Assembly (NCBI GenBank): GCA_002914805.1
Contig: JXTB01000345.1
Coordinates: forward strand, 180,196 to 244,195
Source of the DNA: Parasponia andersonii
Taxonomy: Eukaryota; Streptophyta; Magnoliopsida; Rosales; Cannabaceae
Direction of reading: 5' to 3'
DNA length: 64,000 bases
Part shown: positions 12,370-23,860 of the stretch, one piece after another
How the letters are laid out: each line of letters begins with the position of its first letter
How positions within the stretch are numbered: the first letter of the stretch is position 1
Position numbers and translations under genes: made by a program
Notes under the pieces: model-generated
The model's input: the letters and a program-made list of their open reading frames with translations, nothing else
Databases searched by the model: none
What the model was told of the DNA's origin: nothing

Positions 12370-13275
12370 TCAAAGTCAATTTGCGTCGTCTTTGTTTTCG
12401 AGGAGATCGCCATTTTGTATATACTTCATTATAGGATCTACCCACGATGATCTTTTATCATCCGTCATATCTATTTGAGGCTCTACTTCGATACTAAGTT
12501 TTGTAAGAAACTCAACAGGGACCACCTTTAGTAATTCGACATCTTTTGTTGAGGCGAGTTTAGCTAGGGCATCTGCTCGAGTATTCTTAATGCGAGGAAG
12601 AAGTTGAATATTATAGGCAGTGAATGTCGAGAATAATCTTTGTACCTCCTACAAATAAGCCATCATTCTCTTTCCCCTTGCTTGATATTCGCCATTTACT
12701 TGACAAACGACCAGTTAGGAATTACTGTATACCTCAATTACTTCGACCTTCATTTCTTGTGCGAGCTTTAGACCGGCTATCAGTGCTTCATATTTTGCCT
12801 CATTATTTGATACTGGAAATTTGAAGTAAAGTGCACAATGAATATTGTGCCTTTCATGACTAATTAGTACCAAGCCCGTACCAGCTCTATTCTCATTCGA
12901 CGATCCATCGACATAAAGCTTCTACAATCTGGATAAATATGTAGCAGGCTTTTCGATTACTTCTGTAGGAAGATCGACATCATACGTGAATTCCACAATG
13001 AAATCTGCGAGGGCTTGCCCTTTGATCATTGTGCGAAGTTAAAAATTGATGTCGAACTGACTCAACTCAACTGCCCACTTAAGTAGTCGCCCGGAAGCCT
13101 CCGGTTTTTGCAGAACCTACTTTAATGGAAAATTCGTGAAAACTTTGATGGTGTGCGCATGAAAATAAGGTCGAAGGTTCTAAGATGCGATAATGAGTGC
13201 TAATGTCAATTTCTCCATCTTTGGATATCTTGTTTCGGCATCGAGTAATCTTTTACTTACGTAGTACACTGGTCA
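12370..13275 (-). mobile_element. Gypsy RNase H and connection region
   Basis: Lies between reverse transcriptase and integrase, where Tat elements carry RNase H and an extra RNase-H-like domain. Short minus-strand stretches match RNase H wording by position, but no long frame remains. Assignment rests mainly on order. Confidence 0.6.
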
Positions 13276-14352
13276 CTATATCTTTTTATATTCTAGAATT
13301 AACGCAGTGCTTGTCGCATATTTAGAAACAGCGAGGTATAAATATAATTCTTCCCCCGGATTTGGCTTCGACAGGAGTGGAGAAGAATCCAAGTATATTT
13401 TTAATTCTTGGAACGCCTGCTCGTATTCTTCCGTCCACTCGAACCTCTTCGAATCTTTCAATACTTCAAAGAATGATTGGCACTTATCCGTCGAATTGGA
13501 TACAAATCGATTCAATGCAGCCGCTCTTCCTGCCAGGCTCTGCACATCTTTGAGTTTGCGAGGAGATTGTATATTAATCAGCGCTTGTATCTTCTGTGGA
13601 TTAGCTTCAATGCCTCGCTGATTGACCATAAAACCCAGAAACTTTCCAGATCCTACCCCAAATGCACACTTTTGAGGATTCAGCTTCATTTGATATTTTC
13701 GGAGAATTTTGAACATCTCATCAAGATGTTTGATGTGATCTTCGGCTTTTTTCAACTTCACCAGCATGTCATCAACATATACCTCCATTGTTTTGCCAAT
13801 TTGTTTTACAAACATCATATTGACAAGACACTGGTAGGTTGCTCCTGCATTGATGAGTCTGAAGGGTATCTTTTTGTAACAGTATAATCCCCGATCAGTG
13901 ATGAACGAAGTGTGCTCCTCATCTAGTTCGTACATGAGGATTTGATTGTATCCGGAATATGCGTCCATGAAACTTAAGAGTTCATACCCCGACGTCGCAT
14001 CTACAAGCTAGTCGAATCTTGGAAGGGGAAAGCTGTCCTTCGGGCATGCTTTGTTGAGATCTATGAAATCGATGCATGTTCTCCACTTCCCGTTAGGTTT
14101 CTTTACCAAAACCGGGTTTGTAAGCCAGTTTGGATAAAAAGATTCCCTGATAAATCCAATATCGAGCAACTTTTCTATCTCTTCTTTCAGCGCGATGTAG
14201 CGTTCTGGATTCATAGCTCTTCTTTTCTGCCGTACAGGCTTCTTTGTTGGATCTATGTTAAGACGGTAGCATATGATATTCGGATCGATCCCAATCATGT
14301 CCAAATGTTGCCATGCAAAGACATCCAAATTAGATTCCAGAAAAGCAACCAA
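13276..14352 (-). mobile_element. Gypsy reverse transcriptase region
   Basis: Minus-strand reading has KKPNGKWRTCIDFIDLNKAC, MDAYSGYNQILM, the active-site box YVDDMLVK and HLDEMFKILRKYQMKLNPQK, followed by the thumb and start of RNase H (KFLGFMVNQRGIEANPQKI, FEWTEEYEQAFQELK). Typical Ty3/gypsy RT. Fossil copy. Confidence 0.92.
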
Positions 14353-14549
14353 TGAAGCTCGTACAGGTTCTTGAAGCCTCGCTCTAATTTATAAAATCTT
14401 GGAGGACCTGTCAAATAGCAAATCCTCCTAGTCTTCAATGGGTCCTGTTTTGACCTCTCCATAGATTTTTCGAGGGTCAAGGTCTTCGCTTGTCATTTCG
14501 ATTGATGTTTTGCCTGACGCTTTGACTGACGTTTTGCCTGATGCTTCTC

Positions 14550-15000
14550 TTTAGACCATCATCGTGAGAGGTGTCACATCCTTTACTGCGAGCTTTAAGG
14601 AGTTGTTATAACAAGTCCTTGCATCATATTGGTTGCCCCGCATCTCGCCTATTCCTTGTTGAGTCGGGAATTTCATAGGAGATGATAGATCAATGTTACT
14701 ACTCGAAGTTCCCTCGGTGTTGGTCTTCCCAGTACAGCATTGAATGCAGAGGGGCAATCTACAACCAAAAACTGGGTCATTACCGTTGAAACCCTAGGGT
14801 AGATTCCAACGTCGGCCATTAACTCGATCACGCCCATAGGCATTATGCTGTTACCAGTGAATCCATAGAGTGGAGTGACGGCGGGCTTTAGGCCGCTTTC
14901 ATTCAACCCCATCTTTTTAAAGGCGTCATAATATAGGATGTCAACAGCATTTCCGTTATTGACCAATACTCGCCATAATTGCGTGCTTCCACAATTGATC
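14550..15000 (-). mobile_element. Gypsy protease-like region
   Basis: Downstream of gag on the minus strand, with wording around DILYYDAFKKMG and YGFTGNSIMPMG typical of the retropepsin-like part of plant gypsy elements, and FLVVDCPSAFNAVLGRP near its end. Fossil copy. Confidence 0.7.
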
Positions 15001-16990
15001 TTTATAACCAACACATCATTATGCGGATAATGGACTTCCCTCGCGTCTTGTTCTGTGAAGGTAATATCCATATCCGGTACTCGCTGAAGCTTTCGTGGTC
15101 GCTGTTCGAGGTGCATGACGTTGATCAATGACTGTTTTCGAGCTTCTCGCATATACCTATCCTGCGCTCTCTTGGAATCTTCCCCAACGTGCGGTTCTCT
15201 GAAAATAGTTCTCACCTCGCGCTGAATTTCTGGAGGTTGCTGTCGGTTTTCTTCTCGCCTTTCAATATTATGTTTAGAGTACTGCCGCAACTGCCCTTCT
15301 TTAATCAATCTTTTGATCTCATCTTTCAGGGCAAAGCAGTTATTGGTATCGTGTCCAATGTCATTGTGATACCGACAAAACTTGTTGGGGTCGCACCTCG
15401 CTCTATCTCTTTTCATTGGTTCCAGTTGACGATACTACTCCTGTTGGTTTGTGACCGTATAGATATGATCTATAGATGCGTTCAATTCAGTATAATTATT
15501 GAATCTCATGGGAGCTCTTGGAATCTCCTGCTTTTTCTGTTTGGGCTGCTTCTCAGTCAATTATTCACTACTCTTTTTATTCGACTTCTTTTTTTTTTTT
15601 GTTGTTGTTTGTCGTCGCATCTTTGGCAATATCCTTTCCTCCTCCTTTTGTCGTCTTAAGGTTTTCGCGTGAAGATTCCTCCCTTAGGTACCGACTAACT
15701 CTTCGATAGAAGTCTTCAAGGATTTTGTATTCTCGCTCAAGTAAATCTTCCCAGAGTTTAGTTTCTGGTCACACCCCAGCCATCATTAGAGTTAAAACTC
15801 CTCCTTCAGGTGGGTTGTTGACCTTTGCTAATTCTGAGGTAAAGCGATTGAGATAAGATCGTAGAGTTTCCTCCGGACCTTGCCGAAGAGCAGACAGGCT
15901 GACCAGTGGAACAGTGAAGTTCTTTGCAGCTTAAAATTGCCTCAAGAATGCAATCTGGAGTTGTTGCCATGACGAGATTGAGCCGAACTTGAGTCTTTGA
16001 AACTACTTCTTTGCTGCTCCCGTGAGAGTTACAGCAAAACACCTGCAATGTGCGAGATTATCAACACGATAAAGTTCTATCAGGTCGCTGAAGTGATCCA
16101 TATGGTCCTGCGGATCAGTTTTTCCATCAAAAGTATTTATGGTGGGAAGTTTAAATCCAGCAGGTAAGGCGGCAACTCGAACCTCCTCGCTGAATGGCAA
16201 TTGACGATACCCATCAGCGAGCTCATCGTCCCAACCAGCAAGTGCATCTAAAGCAATCCTCAGATTATGAACATCGACATTTAAATGGAGAACATTCTCT
16301 CTTACTGGTGGCAGGAGTGGCCTTTGATCATTGTCACGATATAGGACGGGTTGGTTTGGTAGGGTGTGCTGCGACCTTAGGGATTCCGATGAAACAGTGC
16401 GACGAGATCGGCTTTGGTCGTTATGATGCGATGTGGATCACTCCTGACTACGTCGCTGATCCAGATGTTGTCTTAGGTCTGTAGGATTCTGTCGAGATTC
16501 CCTACTGATTCTTTCAAAGACACTCCTCGATTGACATTTTTGCTCGTATTCAAGATAATCATGATTGACGATCAGTGCTCGAACTTTCCGTATCAGATAC
16601 CAGAGGCAAATCTGCGACCTTGCCTTTTCCCTTAGAGATGCAATCTCCTCGACGCTCTTGCCGGGCTTTAGGTTGGTCGTGGTTTTCTGTCTCCAGAATT
16701 TGAATTCCTCTATCAGGTTGTTGAGCAGGACGTTCTCTGGGATATTCGTGCTGTGGTGGAGTTAGCATCTGTCCTTCAGCAAGTCGCCGTAGAGAGTCAT
16801 TAATCTGACTTGTAATTTGCTGAAGGTTCACTAGTGATTCCTCCATACGATCCTGTCTCTGGATAATATTTTTCGGTGCAGTCACGGCAGACTGATCCTG
16901 AGCAGGATCTGCCTGTGCAGTAACGGTACTTTGGGGATGATTTTAGCTAGTTCTGGTATTTCTGGTAGTATTTCTGGTATTTGCCATTAT
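15000..16990 (-). mobile_element. Gypsy gag region
   Basis: Minus-strand stretches include an acidic/basic N-terminal part, LPTINTFDGKTDPQDHMDHF (a plant retrotransposon gag signature) near 16,080-16,160, and CRYHNDIGHDTNNC, a knuckle-like motif near 15,360. Multiply broken. Confidence 0.8.
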
Positions 16991-17029
16991 TGAAAGAAGC
17001 AGAATGGACAAAATTTTCTGCTGGAATAG

Positions 17030-17048
17030 CCCTCTTTCTAGCGCCAAT
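17030..17048 (-). other. Gypsy primer-binding site
   Basis: Directly inside the right LTR the minus strand reads TTGGCGCTAGAAAGAGGGC, in the position of the tRNA primer site. The TGGCGC start is usual for this group. I did not assign the tRNA. Confidence 0.6.
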
Positions 17049-17790
17049 TGTTGACGGAGGTGTTGTCAACAATAAATTTAGAAAAATTATAAGATGTGGC
17101 TTGTGTGTGAAAATGATTAATTAACTAAAGTAAACAAAGAGACAAGAATTTTATAGTAGTTCAGCCTCAAAAAAGATGAGCTTACGTCCACTGTTGTTCA
17201 CTATTTTCAATTACAAGAACTCAAAATTACAATGTGTTATCTAGAAAGAAGAAGCAAGAGTTTAAAAAGTTCTTCCTAAAATTCCCCAAAAGATCAGAAA
17301 AAGAATTGTCTGGAAAGAAGAAGTAAGAGTTTAAAAAGTTCTTCCTAAAATTCCTCAAAAGATCAGAAAAAGTCCCGCAATCGAAACATTGAACTCCCTT
17401 TATATAGGTGAGGATAGTTCAATGTATCCCAATTGTGAGAATGAGTAATTGTATAATCGGGCAATATAATTTGAGTAACAATATAACTGGGTAATCACTT
17501 AAATGAGATGATTGGTCAATCTTGAAAAAGAAACCTTTGTTTCCCTAAGTTTGTCGGTTATCCGTTTGACGAAGCCAAGTCTAGTTTCTATTTCATTCTA
17601 GTCGCACTTAACTCTTTCGGAAGAGGTCGCACTAACTTATGCGGTGGAGATCGCACGTCTATTTCGGAAAAAGTCGCAATAGCTTACTCATGCGACCTGA
17701 CACACACTTGATCAATTTTTCCCTTCATAATATTGACCAACATACAGGATTTAATATTGACCAACATACAGGATTTTAGACCGCATAACA
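17049..17790 (-). repeat. Gypsy element, 5' LTR (right copy)
   Basis: About 742 bases, longer than the left LTR because it carries two internal direct duplications: a segment of about 60 bases repeated at about 17,240-17,300 and 17,309-17,370, and a segment of about 24 bases (ATATTGACCAACATACAGGA) near 17,728-17,775. A TATATAAAGG promoter motif lies on the minus strand near 17,398-17,407. Confidence 0.88.
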
Positions 17791-17795
17791 AAAGG

Positions 17796-19123
17796 AAACC
17801 TTCGAACCTTACTTCTAATTGGCTTATGCTCTTTTAGAAAACTTCTTAAATACACCTACTCTCCGACATAAAACTTCTTGTTTGAACTTGAGTTTTGTAT
17901 TTTTGACACATTACCCGATAATCGACAAAAAATTGCTAAAGATAATAATAATTACTAATAAATTGAGGATTTTGTTCACGTGTGCAACAAAATTAGCAGT
18001 TCTAGGGCTAGTATACAGTTGGAAAGACCTGAAAAAATATCAGAAATTGAAATTTGATGCGTATTTTTAATAATTAATTTATAATCAAAATTCATCCAAC
18101 AGTTGTCAATATATAAATGCAGAAATTAAAAACCAAGGCCATATTACACATAATAATATATAGAAATATGGAACCATGGAGATCATAGCACTTGTAGATA
18201 TTTATAAACGTTGGAACACGAACGGTATGACTTCACTATCCAAGAGACCTTCCAAACTATTCCAATGGATAGTTACATCAGAGGGTGGACTCTCAATTAC
18301 TACACTGACTGCAATTCTCTCTTAAAGTTTCTAAAAACAAGAGTAATAAGACTATTCACTTATTTTTGTGAGTTTCTCTTTTTCTGGAAAAAGAATTTCT
18401 AAATTTCCATCTGTATGTATAATGATGATTGGTGCCTCTTTTTATAGAAGAAAAAAGGAAATAAATGGAACATATGAGATTAAGCTACATGCCTTTTATT
18501 AATCTGACAAAGACGTGTAGCCTACAATCTGGCCAATTCAGCTAGTGATGTTATTCCCTTCTTGGAATATCACACCTACGTGTTCACACCTACTGCAATG
18601 TTTGATTACAACAATTGGTTTTCTTATTATAGTGAATAATGTCATTTACACCAGGTATTATCGTGTCTATTTTTCCTTACATGACATAATCTTATCCAAT
18701 CAACAATTAATTAGAATATCTTCAGTTAATTATAATTAGATAATTCCAATCAAATCAATTAAGAATTAACTATCAATTTCTAGTAGTTTCCAAAAACTAC
18801 GTGTTTATAAAGAGGGTTAATTACGTAAAAATATTACGAGTTTTAACTGCGGACATTTACTAAAAAATAAAAAAATATATATAAAAAAAGAAACAGAAAA
18901 CAAAACAAGAAGTGTAACTGACGGCAACCCCATCCATATTTTTAAGCAAAGTCAGATCATCCAAATTAATGAAGAAGGATTTGTATTTGACTTGGCCCTA
19001 CCACTTGTCCTCACCATAACAAAACCAAAAGCTTAGGCTCTTACTCAGCTGACAGATTCCAAAGGGAAAACAGCAAAGCAGGAACCCTTTCAAAATATAC
19101 TCAATTCCTCTTCTTCCAATCCA
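17796..19123. other. Intergenic; upstream flank of the epimerase gene
   Basis: AT-rich, no recognised gene. The last 120 bases, with pyrimidine-rich TCAATTCCTCTTCTTCCAAT just before the ATG, look like the 5' untranslated leader. A TTTATAAAG motif at about 18,803 is too far for a sure TATA box. Confidence 0.5.
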
Positions 19124-20806
19124 ATGGCTGATCCGAACCAGAAAGCTGATATTTTTGAACTCGACAATGGAACTACGCGCGTCTTGGTTACCAACTATGG
19201 CTGCACCATCACCTCCTTGTCTGTCCCGGACAAAGATGGTAATTTCTGCTTCACTATTGTCTAATATCACTTTCTTCTTCATCATCGTTGAATTTTTTAT
19301 GACCTTTTTTCCTTTTTCCGGTAAAATTTGAAGGAAAATTGGCTGATGTTGTTCTGGGATTCGACTCCCTCGAGCCGTATTTGGTAAATTCTCTGCATTT
19401 TCTTGCAGACCCATTTGGCTTTTATCGGTTTTGTTGTGATTTTTATGTGAGTTTGATTCTGGGTTGATTGATTTTTGCGTGGATAATCTTTATTGAGGCA
19501 ATGCAAAGGGAATCTATGTTTCGTGTTCGTTTTTGTTTTGGCTTTTTTTTTTTGGGGGGGGGGGGGTGTTGGTTTACTTGGTTTTGGTTATTCTCTATTT
19601 TGGATCATATGAGGTGAAATAATGATACCAATTTGATCATTATGTCGGAATTTTCAATCGTTAGTTCTTTTAACATTTGTGAAGTGGAAGTATCAGTATT
19701 GGTTTGATCACATGGATTTGTTAGTTTTAAATGACATGTTTTATGAGTGATAGAACGGTGCTGCTCCTTATTTTGGCTGCATTGTTGGTCGGGTCGCGAA
19801 TAGGATCAAAGATGGAAAGTTTACTCTTAATGGAGTGGAATACTCTTTGCCTCTCAACAAACCTCCAAACAGTCTCCATGGTATGGATTTTTCTTATTTA
19901 TCACTTTAATTCCATTTTGTCAATCTTCTTGATGTACAATAATATTGCATCTATAATAATTTAAGATTTGTGATTTATCTGTGTAAGGGCCACTGTAGGC
20001 AAGTAATTGAAATTCTGGTTTCTATAAATTCGTAGTGTTCAACAGACATGAGTATCATTCTCTCTCTGATTGAGCGATATGTATGCTGGTGCTTTGATTG
20101 TTTTGTTTGACAAATATCCAGAAACGGCTTGGTTTATAGAGTAACCTGTTTGTTTGGATTAAAATTCAAAAAGGAAAACGAAAAAGAAAGTTCTTAATGA
20201 ATGAATTGTTTTAAGTATCCTTGTTCTTTGATGAGTCAATTTATGTGCCCTTTCGGTTACAAAGAGATGACAACATGTGGTGGGATACTGGGATTTATTC
20301 TGAAACATTTATATCAAAATAAAATTTGATATTGACTATAAAATCGACATGAAAGCATTAGCCTCTCCACATGTATGTTTCATGCAGCCAACTAAAAGCA
20401 TGGAGAATGTGTTTCCAACGTCGTATAAAGATGAATTGTTCAAGTGGACCACTTGAAAAAATAGATATCTTTATTCTGTTGTCAAATGGGAGAAAGTTCA
20501 ATCCATGCAGCATTTTATTTTGAACATCCCTCTCTTAGACCTTAGTTAGACTAAGTTCTTGAACAAAAGTAATTCCAATTTTCTTTTCTTTTCAATTCTC
20601 ATATATTGTTTCTATTGTTCCAATGGGGTAATTATACTATTATTTCTTGTTTTAGGTGGGAACAAGGGGTTTGATAAGCAGATATGGGAGGTTGTTGAAT
20701 ATGAAAAGGGTGAGAACCCACACATCACTTTCAAGTATGACAGTCATGATGGTGAGGAAGGTAACTGCCCTCCCTTATCTTTTAATCTCCCAACCAGCCC
20801 TCTCCC

Positions 20807-20884
<78 letters not shown>

Positions 20885-21541
20885 ACCGGACCCATTCATA
20901 ATGTTTTCCTGGTTGTAGGTTACCCAGGAGATGTTTCCATTACTGCAACTTATACACTTATATCAAGCACAACATTGAGACTTGACATGGAAGCAGTGCC
21001 TGAAAACAAGTCCACTCCAATCAGCTTAGCCCAGCATACGTACTGGAATTTAGCTGGCCACAACTCAGGGAACATACTGGACCATTCGATCCAGATATGG
21101 GCAAACCATATTACTCCAGTGGATCAGAATACTGTCCCAACAGGTGAAATTCTGCCAGTTAGAGGCACTCCCTTTGATTTCACTACTGAGAAGAGGATTG
21201 GGGATGATATCCAACAAGTCGGCCTTGGGTATGACCACAACTATGTGCTTGACTTAGAGGAAGAAAAATCTGGTCTGAAGCACGTTGCAAGAGTCAGAGA
21301 CCAGTCAAGCTCAAGGGTACTAAACCTGTGGAGCAATGCTCCTGGAGTGCAGTTTTACACTGCAAACTATGTTAATGGCATTGTGGGGAAAGGAGGAGCT
21401 GTCTATGAAAAGCATTCGGGGCTCTGTTTGGAGACGCAGGGTTTCCCTAACGCAATAAACCAACCCAACTTCCCCTCTGTTGTTGTCCAGCCTGGTGAGA
21501 AATACAGGCACTCCATGTTGTTTGAGTTTTCGGTTGAGTGA
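19124..21541 (+). CDS. Aldose 1-epimerase (galactose mutarotase-like), complete
   Basis: Exons 19,124-19,238, 19,334-19,383, 19,754-19,880, 20,656-20,760 and 20,919-21,541 total 1,020 bases, giving 339 residues, the usual length of plant members. All introns are GT-AG and phase is kept throughout. The protein begins MADPNQKADIFELDNG, has no signal peptide, and should be cytosolic, interconverting the alpha and beta anomers of glucose or galactose. Family landmarks visible: GRVANRI (Arg72), NSLHGGNKGFDK (His97), AQHTYWNLAGH (His172, the likely acid), YDHNY (Asp238) and LETQGFPNA (Glu304, the likely base). The start is the first ATG after a pyrimidine-rich leader and matches where the family's beta-sandwich begins. 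No lesion was found. Intron 4 is almost wholly a CT/CA microsatellite, and intron 2 has a G run. Substrate preference cannot be read from sequence. Confidence 0.95.
19543..19566. repeat. T11-G13 homopolymer tract in epimerase intron 2
   Basis: A run of 11 T then 13 G. It is prone to sequencing and assembly error, and a G-rich run of this kind may also form unusual structure. Confidence 0.9.
20806..20882. repeat. (TC)n(AC)n compound microsatellite in epimerase intron 4
   Basis: About 18 TC units followed by about 18 AC units within a 158-base intron. The array ends 36 bases before the exon 5 acceptor. Confidence 0.95.
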
Positions 21542-22044
21542 AGTGTCGGTCATTTAAATGGCTGTCTTTTGGAGAGTAAATATTGGAGCAAGTGGTTTAG
21601 AACCTGTATGATGAAATGGCCTCAAATGATGAATGATGAGATAGTCCTGTTTATATATGTTACTGGGGTGTTTCTTGTTTTTCTATTTCTATTTCATTGA
21701 TTATTGATGAAATTTCTCCTGTTCTTCCCTTTTTTTCCTTTTTCAATTTTGTTTCCTACCCGAAGTACCATCAGAAATAATTTTGAATTTTTCGTTCTGG
21801 TTGCGTTTAAGAGTTTAAGGATTGGTACGGACGGTTGAAGATGAGCATCAACAGTTCTATCATCTATATACTTCTTTTGCCTCGTGTGTATTCTGTATAT
21901 GTTACTTGTGTGAACTTCTTGGGACTTTTGCTAAAGAAGTTATTGGGGAATGGGGAATAGGGTAGGCTTTCCCATATAACACCCCGTATAAAATAAACCC
22001 TATACTCTGTAGAACTTCACACTAAATAGATGATTTTGTGCATC
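21542..22044. other. 3' flank of the epimerase gene
   Basis: Presumed 3' untranslated region followed by intergenic DNA. No exact AATAAA signal was seen; T-rich and TGTA-like motifs around 21,650-21,740 could serve. No gene. Confidence 0.4.
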
Positions 22045-22815
22045 ATATTTCGTGAATACCTATTTTTAAATTTTGTTTAAAAAATACTCGTTTTTGTGGT
22101 ATACATTTCATATATAAAATATGTGTAGTACATATTTACAATGTAAAATTTGGCCTATAATCTACGTTTATTGTGTAAATTTATACTTATAGGCATTGTT
22201 TGGTACCTGAGATTAGATTATAACATTTGATTGGATTGTAATAGATTAGATTGGATAAACTTAATACTATTTCATACTTAGTGTAGTATTGGATTAAATT
22301 AGGATTATTATTATAATATGAGACTCATTTTTTATTAGAATCTGTAATAAATTTATTTTATATTAATTTAAATATTAAAAAGTATTTATAATATGGGATT
22401 CACTAATTTAAAATTTTGAAATAAATATAGTCTCACTACTTTTCTGTATGAGATTAATAATCCTATATTTTTAAATGAAATAAGTTATTCTACTCACATA
22501 GAACTATTTTGGAATTATAGATTATTTATCTCAATTCTAAATTGGTATCAAACATAAGTATTAGATAAATAATTCCAATCTGAGTCCCAATCCTAGTCCT
22601 ACCAAACAATGTCATAATATATATTTTGAAATGTATATTGATTTTAAGATATAATTTTTACCCATGAGATATAAACCCTGGTATACATGCAAGGAATAAA
22701 TTTTTTGTAGTTTATATTTCTCCAAAAATTGATATTGAAAATAAAAATTAAAACGAATATTCATGAAAATAAGCTTAAGAAAACGAGTATTTACGAACTT
22801 TTCCCATTCAGTCGG
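22045..22815. mobile_element. MITE family X, copy A (interrupted)
   Basis: Non-coding, AT-rich. Its right end reads, reversed, GGGAAAAGTTCGTAAATACT, and its left part reads GTGAATACC...AATACTCGTTTTTGTG, so the ends are loosely inverted. It matches 48,075-48,523 throughout, for example TTTACAATGTAAA, CATTTCATATATAAA and the AAAACGAGTATTTACGAACTTTTCCC end. Another MITE (22,192-22,613) sits inside. Mutator-like by comparison with copy B. Confidence 0.6.
22192..22613. mobile_element. Tourist-like MITE nested in family X copy A
   Basis: Terminal inverted repeats GGCATTGTTTGGTA (22,192-22,205) and TACCAAACAATGTC (22,600-22,613), about 422 bases, no coding capacity, flanked by the 3-base direct repeat ATA. 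The end motif and 3-base duplication fit PIF/Harbinger-derived (Tourist) MITEs. The usual target is TWA, so the family call is likely rather than certain. Confidence 0.75.
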
Positions 22816-22904
22816 TAAGAACTTTTCCAACGACAATGTCAAGGGCCTACATGCTTAATTATCTATAGAACTCAGTATCTCAATTATCTTAGGTGATCTA
22901 AACA

Positions 22905-23040
22905 ATTCTCATTTAGGTTATCTATTTGCTTCGGTATTGTAGGTATCGATACTTCTAGTCTCCACTCGACTCTTATTTTGTTATATTCTGACTGTTTCTA
23001 AAATTCCATCACGCCACTCTTTAAAGTGGAAAAAAAATTA
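22905..23040 (+). repeat. Diverged direct duplicate of 25,355-25,470
   Basis: Shares CTTCGG, GGTATC, TCTAGTCTCCA/GTTTCCATCC, TTGTTATATT/TTGTATTATAG and the end CCATCACGCCACTCTTTAAAG with the block upstream of the TIR relic. Same orientation, non-coding. Confidence 0.5.
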
Positions 23041-23589
23041 ATTTTTTTGGGATAATCCATATTTTGATGCAGGAAATTTAGAAAGTAAAATGCTAAATAT
23101 CATGATAAATGACAGAATAACTTGAATGATGCTGCAAGTTATGTGACAAGTAACGAGTTAATTATACACTAATACTGACAAATGATATAATACAATATCA
23201 TTTAAGTTATTTTTTCAATGATAGTTTGTCAAGATAAGTAGTTAGAAAAATATGGCTGATAGAAGTAGCCTTTCAAAAATTGCAGATCCAAGAAAAAGCC
23301 TGGAAAAGTATGGACTTGGGCTAAAACTTTGTAAAAATATGTCGGGTCTTCAAATTTATGATAATGGTATTTTTGAGAGGTGGCAGTCAATATATAGTAT
23401 TTTTGAAAATCATCAACTAAAATACGATATTTTGAAAATCAATAAATCAATAATAAATTATGGTATTTTTGAAACCATGTGCAAGCCTTTATTTTAGGGA
23501 TTTGGATTCTTATACCTAAGATTTCAAAAACAATACAAAAAGTATGACATTCCCAAAATAATTATTTCTCCGTACGAGATTCAATTTTT
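23041..23589. other. Intergenic
   Basis: An 81-codon plus-strand frame at 23,252-23,497 has no recognisable domain; the sequence is AT-rich and contains repeated GGTATTTTTGA wording. No gene is supported. Confidence 0.4.
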
Positions 23590-23860
23590 CAGTGGTATTT
23601 GGGAGATAATTTAGCTGCTTGGTCCTCTAAGAAGCAGCACACGATTTCAAGTTTGAGTGTGGCATTTTTTTAGTGGTATTTGGGATATAATATAGTTGTT
23701 TGGTCCTCTAAGAAGCAACACACTACTTCAAGGATTTCAAGGTCGAGTACGGAAGTTGAATATAGAAGTCTTGATATTCTCATTGCTGAAACTACTTGGG
23801 TTCAATCTCTGGTGTTAGAGTTATAAGTTTCACAGTCATTCGCTCCTATAGTGTGGTGTG
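23590..23860 (+). mobile_element. Ty1/copia RNase H fragment
   Basis: Plus-strand reading shows AAWSSKKQHTISS, and again VVWSSKKQHTTSR, followed by STEVEYRSLDILIAETTWVQ and VWCDNSSTV: the RNase H end of a copia pol. The KKQHT part is present twice as a local duplication. No LTRs were found beside it. A small fossil fragment. Confidence 0.75.

Larger units (their letters stand above)
6564..17790 (-). mobile_element. Ty3/gypsy retrotransposon, Tat-type, nearly full length but decayed
   Basis: An 11.2-kb element read on the minus strand, bounded by two LTRs that start TGTTG and end CAACA/TAACA, and flanked by the 5-bp target duplication AAAGG (6,559-6,563 and 17,791-17,795). The order on the minus strand is LTR, primer site, gag, protease, reverse transcriptase, RNase H, integrase, a long spacer, a plus-strand antisense reading region, polypurine tract, LTR. 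Pol order with integrase last places it in Ty3/gypsy. The antisense region after integrase is a known trait of Tat-group plant elements. By eye the LTRs differ at roughly 7-9% of aligned bases, suggesting insertion a few million years ago. The coding part is broken many times (about ten), so this is a fossil. Confidence 0.9.

Noticed and set aside
18998-19506. Minus-strand frames of 138 and 69 codons
   Set aside because: They are antisense shadows of epimerase exons 1-2 and their introns; no domain.
20559-20918. 119-codon plus-strand frame with Ser-Leu and Thr-His repeats
   Set aside because: It is exon 4 of the epimerase read through the microsatellite intron 4; correct splicing is GT at 20,761 to AG at 20,918.
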